Below, in pieces: positions 28,852 through 37,091 of a stretch of DNA of 64,000 bases; the first letter of the stretch is position 1; each line of letters begins with the position of its first letter. The stretch is from Pseudomonadota bacterium. GTDB lineage: Bacteria > Pseudomonadota > Alphaproteobacteria > Rhizobiales > Xanthobacteraceae. A program made the position numbers and the translations under genes. Under the pieces are notes generated by a model. It was not told the origin of the DNA and did not search any database. It saw nothing but the letters and a program-made list of their open reading frames with translations. The stretch is from contig JAEXYA010000051.1 in NCBI GenBank assembly GCA_023451825.1, positions 1 to 64,000 of the forward strand, in the 5' to 3' direction.

Positions 28852-29325
28852 ATGTCACCCGACCTTACCATCTCCGATCTCCGTCACGTTCCGGAATTCT
28901 TCGAAACCGTTGCGGATCGCATCTGGCAGGCATGGTGGAAGCGCCATGGCGTGCCCGAGGCCTATATCGTCGAGCGCCTGCGCGAAAATATGAAGGGCCG
29001 TGATCTACCGATCGCGCTGGTGGCGCATCGCGGCGCGGCTTTCCTCGGCACGGCTTCGCTGTTGGTCTCCGATCTCGACGAGCGCCCGCAATATTCGCCT
29101 TGGGTCGCGGCCGTCTGGACCGAGCCGGATGAGCGCGGGCAGGGCGTCGCGCCGGCCTTGATCGAACGCGCCTGCACCGAGGCCTTCGCGCGTGGCCACA
29201 ACGAGGTCTATCTCTGCGCTGCCCCGACCCGGCGGGACTACTATCTGTATCTGGACTGGAAGCCGATCGAGGACGAGGTCGGTCCGCTCAGGCTGACCGT
29301 GTTCGAGAAAACGGTTACGACCTGA
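28852..29325 (+). CDS. GNAT-family N-acetyltransferase
   Basis: This 157-residue protein has the GNAT core: a beta strand with GTASLLVSDL near residue 63, the acetyl-CoA-binding turn PDERGQGVAPALIERACTEA near residues 87-106 (R/Q-x-x-G-x-G/A), and CAAPTRRDYYLYLDWKPI near residue 125. The acceptor is unknown. It sits alone between the hydrolase gene and the toxin-antitoxin pair. Confidence 0.87.
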   Translation: MSPDLTISDLRHVPEFFETVADRIWQAWWKRHGVPEAYIVERLRENMKGRDLPIALVAHRGAAFLGTASLLVSDLDERPQYSPWVAAVWTEPDERGQGVAPALIERACTEAFARGHNEVYLCAAPTRRDYYLYLDWKPIEDEVGPLRLTVFEKTVTT

Positions 29326-29415
29326 GAGTTTGCCTTCTATGAATGCACCTATAAGGTGTTTTACATTGAGGCATCACCAATTGTGATCTATATCTGTCCT
29401 GAGAGGACCCTGATC

Positions 29416-29646
29416 ATGATTGTCTCGAAACTAGGTGACGGCCTGATCGTGCGACTGTCGGATGACGAAGTCAAATCGATGGGCTTAAAAGAGGGTGACA
29501 GAGTCACCGTCGAACCCGTGAAAGAATGGACTGGGACGGCCAAGACGCAAGCCGAACGCGACGCTGCGCTCGAAAGCTTGAGGAGTATGAGAGGAACACT
29601 TCCTCCCGACTTCAAGTTCAATCGTGAAGAGGCCAATGAGCGCTAG
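29416..29646 (+). CDS. AbrB/MazE-like antitoxin
   Basis: This 76-residue protein starts MIVSKLGDGLIVRLSDDEVK with GAGAGGACC upstream; a frame to 29356 exists but lacks a site. The N-terminal swapped-hairpin DNA-binding fold is indicated by LIVRLSDDEVKSMGLKEGDR and VTVEPV. The C-terminal tail (from about residue 45) would wrap the toxin. It overlaps the PIN toxin gene by 11 bp, typical of type II modules in which the antitoxin comes first and represses its own promoter. Confidence 0.85.
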   Translation: MIVSKLGDGLIVRLSDDEVKSMGLKEGDRVTVEPVKEWTGTAKTQAERDAALESLRSMRGTLPPDFKFNREEANER

Positions 29647-30061
29647 TTTCTTCGATACCAATGTCCTGCTCTATCTCATCGGCTCGGATGACCCCAAGTC
29701 GAGGATCGCGGAGCAGCTGACGAGGCAAGGAGGGAACATCACCGTTCAGGTGCTCAACGAAAGTGCCAATGTTTTGAGGCGCAAGAAATCGGTGTCCTGG
29801 CCCGCGGTTCATAAATTCATCCATGATCTCGAAGCCATGCTCGACATTCTACCGGTTACGCATGAAATCCACCGCGACGGCCTCCGCCTCGCCGAGCGTT
29901 ACGGCTTCGCCATCTATGACAGTTTTATCGTCGCCGCCGCTCTTGCCGCCCATTGCGATACGCTCTGGTCCGAGGATATGCAGCACGGCATGGTCGTCGA
30001 TGGCCGCCTCACCATCACAAATCCGTTCCGAACTGACCCGCCCTTGATTCCGGCATCTTGA
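29636..30061 (+). CDS. PIN-domain toxin (VapC-like ribonuclease)
   Basis: This 141-residue PIN nuclease starts MSASFFDTNVLLYLIGSDDP. GAAGAGG lies 5 bases upstream; a GTG at 29624 is an alternative. The acidic metal-binding residues are in place: D7 (FFDTN), E42 (LNES), D95 (IYDSF) and D114 (WSEDMQHG). VapC toxins cleave RNA, often tRNA. It is coupled to the AbrB-type antitoxin gene. This combination of AbrB/MazE-fold antitoxin with a PIN toxin is common in rhizobia. Confidence 0.88.
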   Translation: MSASFFDTNVLLYLIGSDDPKSRIAEQLTRQGGNITVQVLNESANVLRRKKSVSWPAVHKFIHDLEAMLDILPVTHEIHRDGLRLAERYGFAIYDSFIVAAALAAHCDTLWSEDMQHGMVVDGRLTITNPFRTDPPLIPAS

Positions 30062-30093
30062 CGCCGCCGGTTTCCCGTGGCTCAGTGCCGCCC

Positions 30094-30141
30094 ATGAGCA
30101 CCCCTGTCCGCAACTCCCGTCGTTGGTGGCGCACCTCCTGA
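30094..30141 (+). CDS. trpL: trp operon leader peptide TrpL
   Basis: This 15-codon frame reads MSTPVRNSRRWWRTS, with adjacent tryptophan codons at 30124-30129 and its stop at 30139-30141. It lies 133 bp before trpE(G) and is followed by mutually exclusive RNA hairpins (next entry). Ribosome stalling at the Trp codons under tryptophan shortage would favour the antiterminator. Rhizobial trpE(G) genes are known to be attenuated this way. In Sinorhizobium meliloti the leader RNA and peptide also act in trans; whether that holds here is unknown. Confidence 0.9.
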   Translation: MSTPVRNSRRWWRTS

Positions 30142-30219
30142 AGAGGTGGCTGGTGCGATTTGCTCTTTTTCCAATCGTCGAAGGCCGCCATCGCAGTGCG
30201 ACGGCCCTTGCTTTGTTCT
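30132..30219 (+). promoter_or_regulatory. Tryptophan attenuator of trpE(G)
   Basis: Segment 1 CACCTC (30132-30137) can pair with GAGGTG (30143-30148). Segment 2 GGTGGC (30145-30150) can instead pair with GCCGCC (30184-30189) as antiterminator. That would block the terminator stem GGCCG (30183-30187) / CGGCC (30202-30206), which has an inner TCGC-AGT-GCGA helix and is followed by CTTGCTTTGTT. The layout is that of a ribosome-mediated attenuator. Pairings were found by eye, not by energy calculation. Confidence 0.8.
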
Positions 30220-30274
30220 GATTGGCTCGTTCGTCCTGTGTGGCGCCTCCGGCTCGCTCCCCTAAGAGGACACG

Positions 30275-32437
30275 ATGAACAGGACGATTTTTTCTCTTCC
30301 CGCTGAGAGCACCTATAAGACCGCTGGCGGCCTGACCGTCACGCGCCACGCGGAGATGTTCACCGGCGGCACCGCGCTCGACGATCTCATCACCCGGCTC
30401 GATCATCATCGCGGCGTGGTGCTGTCTTCGGGCACCACGGTGCCCGGCCGCTATGAGAGCTTTGATCTCGGCTTCTCCGATCCGCCACTGCTGCTTGAAA
30501 CCACCGGCACGGACTTCGCGATCACTGCGCTCAACAAGCGCGGGCAGGTGCTAATCGCCTTCCTCGCCGAAAAGCTGAGCGATCCCTGCGTCGTCCTCGA
30601 CGGCCGCACCATGGCGAAGCTGAAGGGGCACATTGTCCGCGGCGAGGCGCCGGTGGAGGAAGACCAGCGCACCCGCCGCGCCAGCGTGATGTCGCTGATC
30701 CGCGATCTCGTCGCACAGCTATTTTCGTCCGCCGATCCCATGCTCGGCCTGTTCGGCGCCTTCGCCTATGATCTCGTTTTCCAGGTCGAGGACCTCAAAC
30801 AGAAGCGCGTCCGCGAGGCCGACCAGCGCGATATCGTGCTCTACATCCCCGACCGCCTGCTGGCTTACGACCGTGCCACCGGTCGCGGCGTCACGCTCAC
30901 TTACGACTTTGCTTTCAAGGAGCGCTCCACCGAAGGCCTGCCGCGCGAGACGCCGGAAAGCGGATACAACAAATCGCCGCGCGAAGGCTTTGCCGATCAC
31001 GCGCCAGGTCAATACCAAGAGACCGTTGAGAAAGCCCGTGCAGCCTTCGCGCGTGGCGACCTGTTCGAAGCCGTGCCCGGACAGTTGTTCGCTGAGCCCT
31101 GCGATCGCTCGCCCGCCGAAGTGTTCCAGCGCCTCTGCATCATCAATCCGTCGCCTTATGGCGCGCTGATGAATCTCGGCGATGGCGAATTCCTCGTCTC
31201 CGCCTCGCCGGAAATGTTCGTCCGCTCCGATGGCCGCCGTGTGGAGACCTGTCCGATCTCCGGCACGATCGCGCGCGGCTCTGATGCCATCGGCGATGCC
31301 GAGCAGATCCGCCAACTCCTGAATTCGGAGAAGGACGAGTTCGAGCTCAATATGTGCACCGACGTCGATCGCAACGACAAGGCACGCGTCTGCGTGCCCG
31401 GCACCATCAAGGTGCTCGCGCGCCGGCAGATCGAGACTTACTCGAAACTCTTTCACACCGTCGATCACGTCGAAGGCATGCTGCGACCGGGCTTCGACGC
31501 GCTCGATGCGTTTCTGACGCACGCATGGGCCGTCACCGTGACCGGTGCGCCAAAGCTGTGGGCGATGCAGTTCGTCGAGGACAATGAGCGTTCGTCGCGG
31601 CGCTGGTATGCCGGCGCCATCGGCGTGGTCGGCTTCGACGGCACCATCAATACCGGCATCACCATCCGCACCATCCGCATGAAGGACGGACTCGCCGAAG
31701 TCCGCGTCGGCGCCACGCTGCTGTTCGATAGCGACCCGGTGGCCGAAGAGAAGGAGTGCCAGACCAAGGCCGCGGCGCTGTTCCAGGCCCTGCGCGGCGA
31801 TCCGCCGAAAAAACTCTCGGCCTTCGCGCCGGATGCGCGTGGCTCCGGCAAGAAGGTGCTGCTGGTCGATCACGAGGACAGCTTTGTCCATATGCTGGCG
31901 GATTACTTCCGCCAGGTCGGTGCCGATGTCAGCGTGGTCCGTCATATCCATGCGCAGACGGTGCTGAATCGCGACACCTTCGATCTGCTCGTGCTGTCGC
32001 CCGGTCCCGGCCGTCCCGCCGATTTCGGCATCTCGAAAACGCTCGACACGGCGCTCGCCAAGAAACTCCCGGTCTTCGGCGTCTGCCTCGGCGTGCAGGC
32101 CATCGGCGAATATTTTGGTGGCCAGCTCGGCCAGCTCACGCAGCCGGCCCATGGCCGTCCGTCGCGCATCCAGGTTAAGGGCGGGCAGTTGATGCAGGGC
32201 CTGCCCAACGAGGTCACGATCGGCCGCTATCACTCGCTGTTCGTCGAGATGGGCGACATGCCCGAGGTGCTGACGGTGACGGCCACCACCGAGGATGGCG
32301 TTGCCATGGCCATCGAGCACAGGACGCTGCCCGTCGGGGGCGTCCAGTTCCATCCGGAGTCGCTGATGTCCCTAGGTGGGGAGGTCGGGCTGCGCATTGT
32401 TGAAAATGCGTTCCGGCTGGGCCAAAAGGCGGGCTGA
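30275..32437 (+). CDS. trpE(G): Fused anthranilate synthase TrpE(G)
   Basis: This 720-residue enzyme makes anthranilate from chorismate and glutamine, the first step of tryptophan synthesis. Residues 1 to about 515 are the TrpE chorismate-binding part (CPISGTIARGSDAIGDAEQI near residue 326, then DKARVCVPGTIKV, and TVTGAPKLWAMQFVEDNERS near residue 420). Residues from about 525 form the TrpG glutamine amidotransferase: HEDSFVHMLADYFRQ, nucleophile C604 in VFGVCLGVQAIGE and the C-terminal HPESLMS. The fused form is the normal rhizobial type. CTAAGAGGACACG precedes the ATG. Expression is controlled by the trpL attenuator. Confidence 0.96.
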   Translation: MNRTIFSLPAESTYKTAGGLTVTRHAEMFTGGTALDDLITRLDHHRGVVLSSGTTVPGRYESFDLGFSDPPLLLETTGTDFAITALNKRGQVLIAFLAEKLSDPCVVLDGRTMAKLKGHIVRGEAPVEEDQRTRRASVMSLIRDLVAQLFSSADPMLGLFGAFAYDLVFQVEDLKQKRVREADQRDIVLYIPDRLLAYDRATGRGVTLTYDFAFKERSTEGLPRETPESGYNKSPREGFADHAPGQYQETVEKARAAFARGDLFEAVPGQLFAEPCDRSPAEVFQRLCIINPSPYGALMNLGDGEFLVSASPEMFVRSDGRRVETCPISGTIARGSDAIGDAEQIRQLLNSEKDEFELNMCTDVDRNDKARVCVPGTIKVLARRQIETYSKLFHTVDHVEGMLRPGFDALDAFLTHAWAVTVTGAPKLWAMQFVEDNERSSRRWYAGAIGVVGFDGTINTGITIRTIRMKDGLAEVRVGATLLFDSDPVAEEKECQTKAAALFQALRGDPPKKLSAFAPDARGSGKKVLLVDHEDSFVHMLADYFRQVGADVSVVRHIHAQTVLNRDTFDLLVLSPGPGRPADFGISKTLDTALAKKLPVFGVCLGVQAIGEYFGGQLGQLTQPAHGRPSRIQVKGGQLMQGLPNEVTIGRYHSLFVEMGDMPEVLTVTATTEDGVAMAIEHRTLPVGGVQFHPESLMSLGGEVGLRIVENAFRLGQKAG

Positions 32438-32500
32438 ACCGGCGGGCGCCAGCCTGCGGCAGGGCAATCCGGTGCGCTTGTGGCATCCGGATTGCTTCGC

Positions 32501-32529
32501 CATAGCTAAATTGGCTATGCCAATTTAGC
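32501..32529. repeat. Inverted repeat with two exclusive foldings between trpE(G) and apt
   Basis: GCTAAATTGGC-TAT-GCCAATTTAGC (32505-32529) is a perfect 11-bp stem with a 3-base loop. The overlapping CATAGC / GCTATG arms (32501-32506 and 32514-32519) could form instead. No T-run follows. It lies 43 bp before the apt start and is AT-richer than its surroundings. Confidence 0.6.
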
Positions 32530-32571
32530 GGGGGGTCCCGCCGCCCGAATTCGACCGAAACAGAGATCCTG

Positions 32572-33117
32572 ATGACCCCTGACCTCGTTCACGACCTCAA
32601 GGCTTCCGTCCGCACCATTCCGGATTATCCGAAGCCGGGGATCCTGTTTCGCGACATCACCACGCTGCTCGGCGATGCCCGCTCGTTCCGCCGCGCGGTG
32701 GACGAACTGGTGCATCCCTGGGCCGGCTCCAAGATCGACAAGGTCGCAGGCATGGAAGCGCGCGGCTTCATCATTGGCGGCGCCGTGGCGCATCAGGTTT
32801 CGGCCGGCTTCGTGCCGATCCGCAAGAAGGGCAAGCTTCCGCACACCACCGTGCGCATCGCTTACTCCCTCGAATACGGCATCGACGAAATGGAAGTGCA
32901 CGCCGATGCCATCAAGCCCGGCGAGCGCGTGATCCTGGTCGACGACCTCATCGCCACCGGCGGCACGGCGGAAGGCGCTGTGAAGCTGATGCGGCAGATC
33001 GGCGCCGATGTGGTTGCGGCCTGCTTCATCATCGACCTGCCGGATCTCGGCGGCGCCGCAAAACTGCGTGCGATGGATGTGCCGGTTCGGACGCTGATGA
33101 CGTTTGACGGGCACTAG
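32572..33117 (+). CDS. apt: Adenine phosphoribosyltransferase
   Basis: This 181-residue purine-salvage enzyme makes AMP from adenine and phosphoribosyl pyrophosphate (PRPP). The PRPP-binding loop VILVDDLIATGGTAEG is at residues 120-135. The N-terminal hood region contains TIPDYPKPGILFRDITTLLG, and the core strand MEARGFIIGGAVAHQ is typical. The length is normal. It sits downstream of trpE(G) without an obvious terminator between them. Confidence 0.96.
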   Translation: MTPDLVHDLKASVRTIPDYPKPGILFRDITTLLGDARSFRRAVDELVHPWAGSKIDKVAGMEARGFIIGGAVAHQVSAGFVPIRKKGKLPHTTVRIAYSLEYGIDEMEVHADAIKPGERVILVDDLIATGGTAEGAVKLMRQIGADVVAACFIIDLPDLGGAAKLRAMDVPVRTLMTFDGH

Positions 33118-33126
33118 GCTCGGTGC

Positions 33127-33221
33127 CGTAGGATGGGTTGAGCGAAGCGAAAACCCATCGGCCGAACGATGTGGCAAGCTCCGCCGATGGGTTTTCGCGA
33201 AGACGCTCAACCCATCCTACG
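33127..33221. repeat. Palindromic repeat family B, copy 1
   Basis: CGTAGGATGGGTTGAGCG at the left and GCTCAACCCATCCTACG at the right form a long imperfect hairpin with inner AAAACCCATCGGC / GCCGATGGGTTTT arms. A related element lies at 61662-61741. It fills the gap between the convergent genes apt and the P-loop ATPase at 33225. Confidence 0.88.
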
Positions 33222-33224
33222 CCC

Positions 33225-33887
33225 TCACATCAGCAGCAACCCCAGCTCGATCTCCCGGAACGCAAAGTAGTTCCGGCGGATCCACTGATGCAGCTCGGTG
33301 GATGAATCGTGTTCTGACCTGAGATACCCGGTGAACGAGAAGTTCAGCCGGTCGATATAGGTCTTCAGGAATGGCGGCAGTGCTGCGACATGCAGCATCT
33401 TGCCCTGTCCAAGCGCCGGCGGAATTTCTCCGCGCAGCACCTGCTCATTGTCGATCACATAAAGCGCGCGCTGCGGATATTGCTGCTGCAGCGTCTCATA
33501 CGCGCGGAGTGAGGCGCGGTCGCTGTCGCCCATGAAAAGGACGATCGGCGCCACGCCGCGGCGGGCGGCTTCCTTGGCAAAGCCAATCTCGGCCGTCATC
33601 CGGAAGAATTCATCGAAGGCGTGATAGCCGAGGTCGATCACTTTCGGCACATCGTCGTGGACGATCAGCCGGTCCATGAGCGCCATCTTGCCGAAGGTGT
33701 CGTTGATATCCGCCGTCTCGGTGAGCCTTGGCAGGAAGTCGAGCAGCGACGGTTCCTTCAGGCTGACATCGAAGGCTGTGACATCGCCGCGCTGAAGTTT
33801 GAGGAATTCCGTCAGCAGCCGCGCCATCAGGGTCTTGCCGACCTGCGGGCGTGTTGAGCAGACGATGTAAACGGGCGTGCGCGACAT
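33225..33887 (-). CDS. P-loop ATPase-like protein with degenerate Walker A (MinD/ParA relative), function unknown
   Basis: This 220-residue protein begins with a strand and a P-loop-like stretch, STRPQVGKTLMARLLTEFLK, with K18 and T19 kept but without the first glycine of a standard Walker A. ALYVIDNE and VIDLGYHAFDEFF resemble later strands of the SIMIBI NTPase fold. It shares register and blocks with the upstream ParA-like protein at 33994-34749: Walker A at residues 13-20 in both, then TAFDVSLKEPSLLDFLP against RAFDTEAPRGTLKRFHP. The two are probably diverged paralogues forming a pair, 106 bp apart on the same strand. The function is not known. Confidence 0.75.
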   Translation of the reverse strand: MSRTPVYIVCSTRPQVGKTLMARLLTEFLKLQRGDVTAFDVSLKEPSLLDFLPRLTETADINDTFGKMALMDRLIVHDDVPKVIDLGYHAFDEFFRMTAEIGFAKEAARRGVAPIVLFMGDSDRASLRAYETLQQQYPQRALYVIDNEQVLRGEIPPALGQGKMLHVAALPPFLKTYIDRLNFSFTGYLRSEHDSSTELHQWIRRNYFAFREIELGLLLM

Positions 33888-33955
33888 GGAGCGAGCTTAT
33901 CGGGGAGATCGGCGCGAGGCTCAAGCCTTCCAGCGTCTCGTGGGCCCCGCAATGG

Positions 33956-33982
33956 TCATGCCCGGGACAAGCCCGGGCATGA
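33956..33982. repeat. Short GC-rich palindrome (CATGCCCGGG type)
   Basis: TCATGCCCGGG-ACAAG-CCCGGGCATGA is a perfect 11-bp stem between the two P-loop ATPase genes. No T-run follows on the minus strand, so it is read as an intergenic palindromic repeat. A looser relative occurs at 50379-50402. Confidence 0.7.
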
Positions 33983-33993
33983 TGGTGTTTGTC

Positions 33994-34749
33994 TTATTGC
34001 TCGCCGGGCGTGCGGGCGCTCGGCTTGTCGTGCACGATATCGGTCAGCTTGATGCGATCGAATTCGCTCCAGACATTGGCGAGCCAGTGGCGCACATAGC
34101 CGCGCAGCACGAAGGAGTAGTTCGCCGCCTCGTCATTCGGGCCCTTGTTGGCAACGAATTTCAGGAACGGCACCGACGAGACTTCCACCTGCTCATAGGC
34201 CATTTCATTGAGCTTCGGGATGGTGAGCTCTGTGGCGCCCTTGATCTTGTGGAAGTAGGAGTTGTAGGTCGCCTGGTCCCATTCGAAGAAGCTGGTGTTG
34301 TTGATGAAGTTCTTCACCAGGAAATATTTTGCGCCGTCCATGAAGCCGGCGGTCTCGGCGATTTCGTCCAATGATGCGATCGACGGGCCCAGTATATGGA
34401 ACACGGCGAAGGTGATCTGGCCGGATTTCGCAGCATCGAGGAAGCCGATATCGCGCAAGCTCGCGAGGGCAGGCGACAGCAGACCTGCGCGGACGTCGAT
34501 GACGGTGACCGACGGGGCCACGGTGTTCAGCGTATCGAAGATTTTCATCTGGTCCGAGGTGGTCGTCATGTCGACGATCTCGGTGATGTCAGGGTGGAAA
34601 CGCTTCAGCGTGCCGCGCGGGGCTTCGGTGTCGAAGGCGCGGGTGGCGACATTGTTGGCACTGAAATAATCCAGAACGGTTCGCGACACGGTGGTCTTGC
34701 CGACCCCGCCTTTGTCCGCGCCGACGACGATCACTGCTGGCTTCGCCAT
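33994..34749 (-). CDS. ParA/MinD-like ATPase, function unknown
   Basis: This 251-residue protein has a deviant Walker A KGGVGKTT at residues 13-20 (ADKGGVGKTTVSRTVLDYFS), with the signature lysine K13 of the MinD/ParA group. SVTVIDVRAGLLSPAL near residue 80 fits the switch II / Walker B strand, and the core continues IGFLDAAKSGQITFAVFHIL. There is no ParB or MinC/MinE partner nearby, and the protein lacks an N-terminal DNA-binding domain or a membrane-targeting helix. The C-terminus (LRGYVRHWLANVWSEFDRIK) is not recognised. AGGGAATTTC precedes the ATG. The only neighbour on the same strand is its degenerate paralogue. Confidence 0.8.
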   Translation of the reverse strand: MAKPAVIVVGADKGGVGKTTVSRTVLDYFSANNVATRAFDTEAPRGTLKRFHPDITEIVDMTTTSDQMKIFDTLNTVAPSVTVIDVRAGLLSPALASLRDIGFLDAAKSGQITFAVFHILGPSIASLDEIAETAGFMDGAKYFLVKNFINNTSFFEWDQATYNSYFHKIKGATELTIPKLNEMAYEQVEVSSVPFLKFVANKGPNDEAANYSFVLRGYVRHWLANVWSEFDRIKLTDIVHDKPSARTPGEQ

Positions 34750-34920
34750 GAAATTCCCTTAACTGCTCGAAATCCCCGATACGCGAGCGAGACTCGCGCG
34801 CCGCCACTGTAGCCCATGGCTGCTTTAGGCGCGAACATGGCAGAATGATGGGGGAATTCAATCGCTGGCTGGCAGCGAAATGCGGAAATCATTGGAGAAT
34901 TTGCCGCGTCGGCGGGCCGG

Positions 34921-36048
34921 TCAGGCGTGTTTGCCCCAGGGCCCCTGTGCCTGCGAACCCTCCGGCCGACTGGTATCGCTCCAAGGTCCCGGCTTGGCCG
35001 TCTCCGCCTCGGGGAGCGCCGACGCCTCTTCTTCCGCGGCCTCTCCGGGGAGCGCCAGCGGCCCCGGATCATGACCGCCGGCATATTTGATCAGCGCCGC
35101 CACCCGCGCATCCACAGACGGGTGGGTCGCAAAAATGTCCGCAAAACCCGAGCGTGGATTGTCCACGCACATTTCCATCACCGCCGAGGTCGCCCCCGGC
35201 AGCTCGCCGCGGTTCTCGATTTTCCGCAATGCCGAGATCATGGCGTCCGGGTTCTTGGTCAGCTCTACCGCACCGGCATCGGCCATGAATTCCCGCGAGC
35301 GCGACAGCGCCAGCCGGATCATCTGCGACAGTGCCCACGCGACGATCAGCAGCACCACCGCGATGATGATCGCCGGGATGGCGCCGTTGCCTTTGCCGTC
35401 GCTCGACGATGACTGCGACGACGAACGTCCGGATGACCGGTATCTGCCATTGGAAAACATGCGGAACAGCAACTCGGCAAACAGGCCGACCACACCCGCG
35501 ATGATCCCTGCGATCACCATCAGCTGCACATCGCCATTGCGGATATGCGTCAGTTCATGGCCGAGCACGGCCTCGATCTCGTCATCGTCGAGATTGCGCA
35601 GCAGTCCCGTGGTCACCGTGACCGAATATTGCTTCGGATTGAGCCCGGTGGCGAAGGCGTTAAGCGCATCGTCTTCCATGATCTTCAGCTTCGGCATCGC
35701 GATGCCGCGCGAGATGCAGAGATTCTCCAGCAGATTGTACAGCCGCGGCTGTTCCTTCCGCGTCACGCCGGCGCTGCCGGTGATCATGTCGATCATCTTC
35801 TGATGACCGAAATAGGCGATGATGATCCAGCCGACGGCGCCGATGGTTGCCAGCGGCATCGCGCGCAGCAGATCGCGAAACGCTGCATTCAGATAATAGG
35901 GGAGCGTGCCGCGGCTGTCGTTCCACACCTCCAGCACCAGCGCGGCAGCGAACACGACCACATAGATCAAAATGAAAAGGCCGCCGAGCAGCAGCATCGA
36001 ACGCGTCTTGTTCGATGCGATATGGGTGTAGAGACCGTAAGCTGCCAT
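34921..36048 (-). CDS. M48-family membrane metalloprotease (HtpX-like)
   Basis: This 375-residue inner-membrane zinc protease has membrane segments at about residues 18-42, 64-82, 172-197 and 228-248. The zinc motif is H164-E-L-T-H168 in VLGHELTHIRNGD, with the third ligand expected in the SREFMADAGAVELT region near residue 262. The C-terminal 60 residues are acidic and proline-rich, without family match. M48 proteases take part in quality control of membrane proteins. It lies downstream of lemA on the same strand, a common pairing, here with a palindromic repeat between them. Confidence 0.9.
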   Translation of the reverse strand: MAAYGLYTHIASNKTRSMLLLGGLFILIYVVVFAAALVLEVWNDSRGTLPYYLNAAFRDLLRAMPLATIGAVGWIIIAYFGHQKMIDMITGSAGVTRKEQPRLYNLLENLCISRGIAMPKLKIMEDDALNAFATGLNPKQYSVTVTTGLLRNLDDDEIEAVLGHELTHIRNGDVQLMVIAGIIAGVVGLFAELLFRMFSNGRYRSSGRSSSQSSSSDGKGNGAIPAIIIAVVLLIVAWALSQMIRLALSRSREFMADAGAVELTKNPDAMISALRKIENRGELPGATSAVMEMCVDNPRSGFADIFATHPSVDARVAALIKYAGGHDPGPLALPGEAAEEEASALPEAETAKPGPWSDTSRPEGSQAQGPWGKHA

Positions 36049-36075
36049 GGCGATGACCCGCTACGCACCATTAAT

Positions 36076-36152
36076 CGTCATTGCGAGGAGCGTAGCGACG
36101 AAGCAATCCAGTTCTAGGCTCTCTGGATTGCTTCGCTGCGCTCGCAATGACG
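36076..36152. repeat. Palindromic repeat family A, copy 3
   Basis: It begins CGTCATTGCGAGGAGCGTAG and ends GCGCTCGCAATGACG, with GAAGCAATCCAG / CTGGATTGCTTC arms. It is a shorter variant of the family and lies inside the probable lemA - M48 operon. Confidence 0.88.
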
Positions 36153-36162
36153 TGGAGGGGCC

Positions 36163-36723
36163 TCAGAACTTGACCGTCGGCGCTACCTCGACCTGCGCGC
36201 GGCTCTCGCCGAGGTCGAAGAACTGCTTCGGGTGGAAGCCGAGCGCGCCTGCGAACAGCGCAGCCGGAAGCTGCTGGATGCCGGTGTTGTATTCCGAGAC
36301 GGCGTTGTTAAAGAAGCGGCGCGCGGCGGCGATCTTGTTCTCGATATCCGAGAGTTCGCCTTGCAGCTGCTGGAAATTCGCATTGGCCTTGAGGTCCGGA
36401 TAGGCCTCGGCCAGCGCGATCAGCCGGCCGAGCGCACCGGTCAGCTGCTGTTCGGCTGCCGCGACCTGACCGGGGCCCTGCGCTGACATCGCCGAATTGC
36501 GGGCCTTGATGACCTCTTCGAGCGTGCCGCGCTCATGCGAAGCATAGCCCTTCACGGTCTCGACCAGGTTCGGGATCAGGTCGTGGCGCAGCTTCAGTTG
36601 CACGTCGATATCGGCAAAGGACTGATCCACCCGCTGCCGCAGAGCCACCAGCCGGTTGTAAGTGGCGAACAGAAAAAACGCGATGACGACAATGACGCCA
36701 AGAACGATCCAGCCGGTCGACAT
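36163..36723 (-). CDS. lemA: LemA family protein
   Basis: This 186-residue protein starts MSTGWIVLGVIVVIAFFLFA, a single membrane anchor, with GGGGGAG upstream; the longer frame to 36831 adds unrelated residues. The rest is helical: YNRLVALRQRVDQSFADIDV, then LKLRHDLIPNLVETVKGYA and the terminal LFAGALGFHPKQFFDLG, all LemA signatures. The role of LemA is poorly defined, and it is often encoded beside a membrane protease, as here. Confidence 0.92.
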   Translation of the reverse strand: MSTGWIVLGVIVVIAFFLFATYNRLVALRQRVDQSFADIDVQLKLRHDLIPNLVETVKGYASHERGTLEEVIKARNSAMSAQGPGQVAAAEQQLTGALGRLIALAEAYPDLKANANFQQLQGELSDIENKIAAARRFFNNAVSEYNTGIQQLPAALFAGALGFHPKQFFDLGESRAQVEVAPTVKF

Positions 36724-37091
36724 TGAGTGAGCTCCCCCGAAAAACGATGACGCGTGAACCATAACCGATCCGGCACGCATTCGCAGCGGATGCCTTGCCA
36801 GACAAATATAAGTCGCCGCGCAACGTCCCAATGTTCAATCGCAGCCGATGTCCTTGCTTTGCGTCGCTGGGAGATCGAGTTCGTCTCGCTCATGGGACAC
36901 CGCGTGTTCCCCCAAGGGCGAACAACTCACGATCTACACGCAGGACAATATGTTTATGTTGCTGCAAAGCATCAGTCGGAGCGACTTTACGGAGCGTGCC
37001 ATGCGGGTTGGCCGCACTGCGCTTTTCGTCACCTCGCTGTCATTCACGAAACTTAAGGAGCCTTAACTTTTTCTGGGCTGGGGTTTGAGTG
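36724..37091. other. Divergent intergenic region, 368 bp, no gene recognised
   Basis: This separates lemA (minus) from the autotransporter gene (plus). It is locally AT-richer from about 36930. TTAAGG-AG-CCTTAA (37053-37066), followed by CTTTTTCT, is a short palindrome 26 bp before the autotransporter start; it could be a regulator site. Short frames here show no protein features. Confidence 0.55.
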
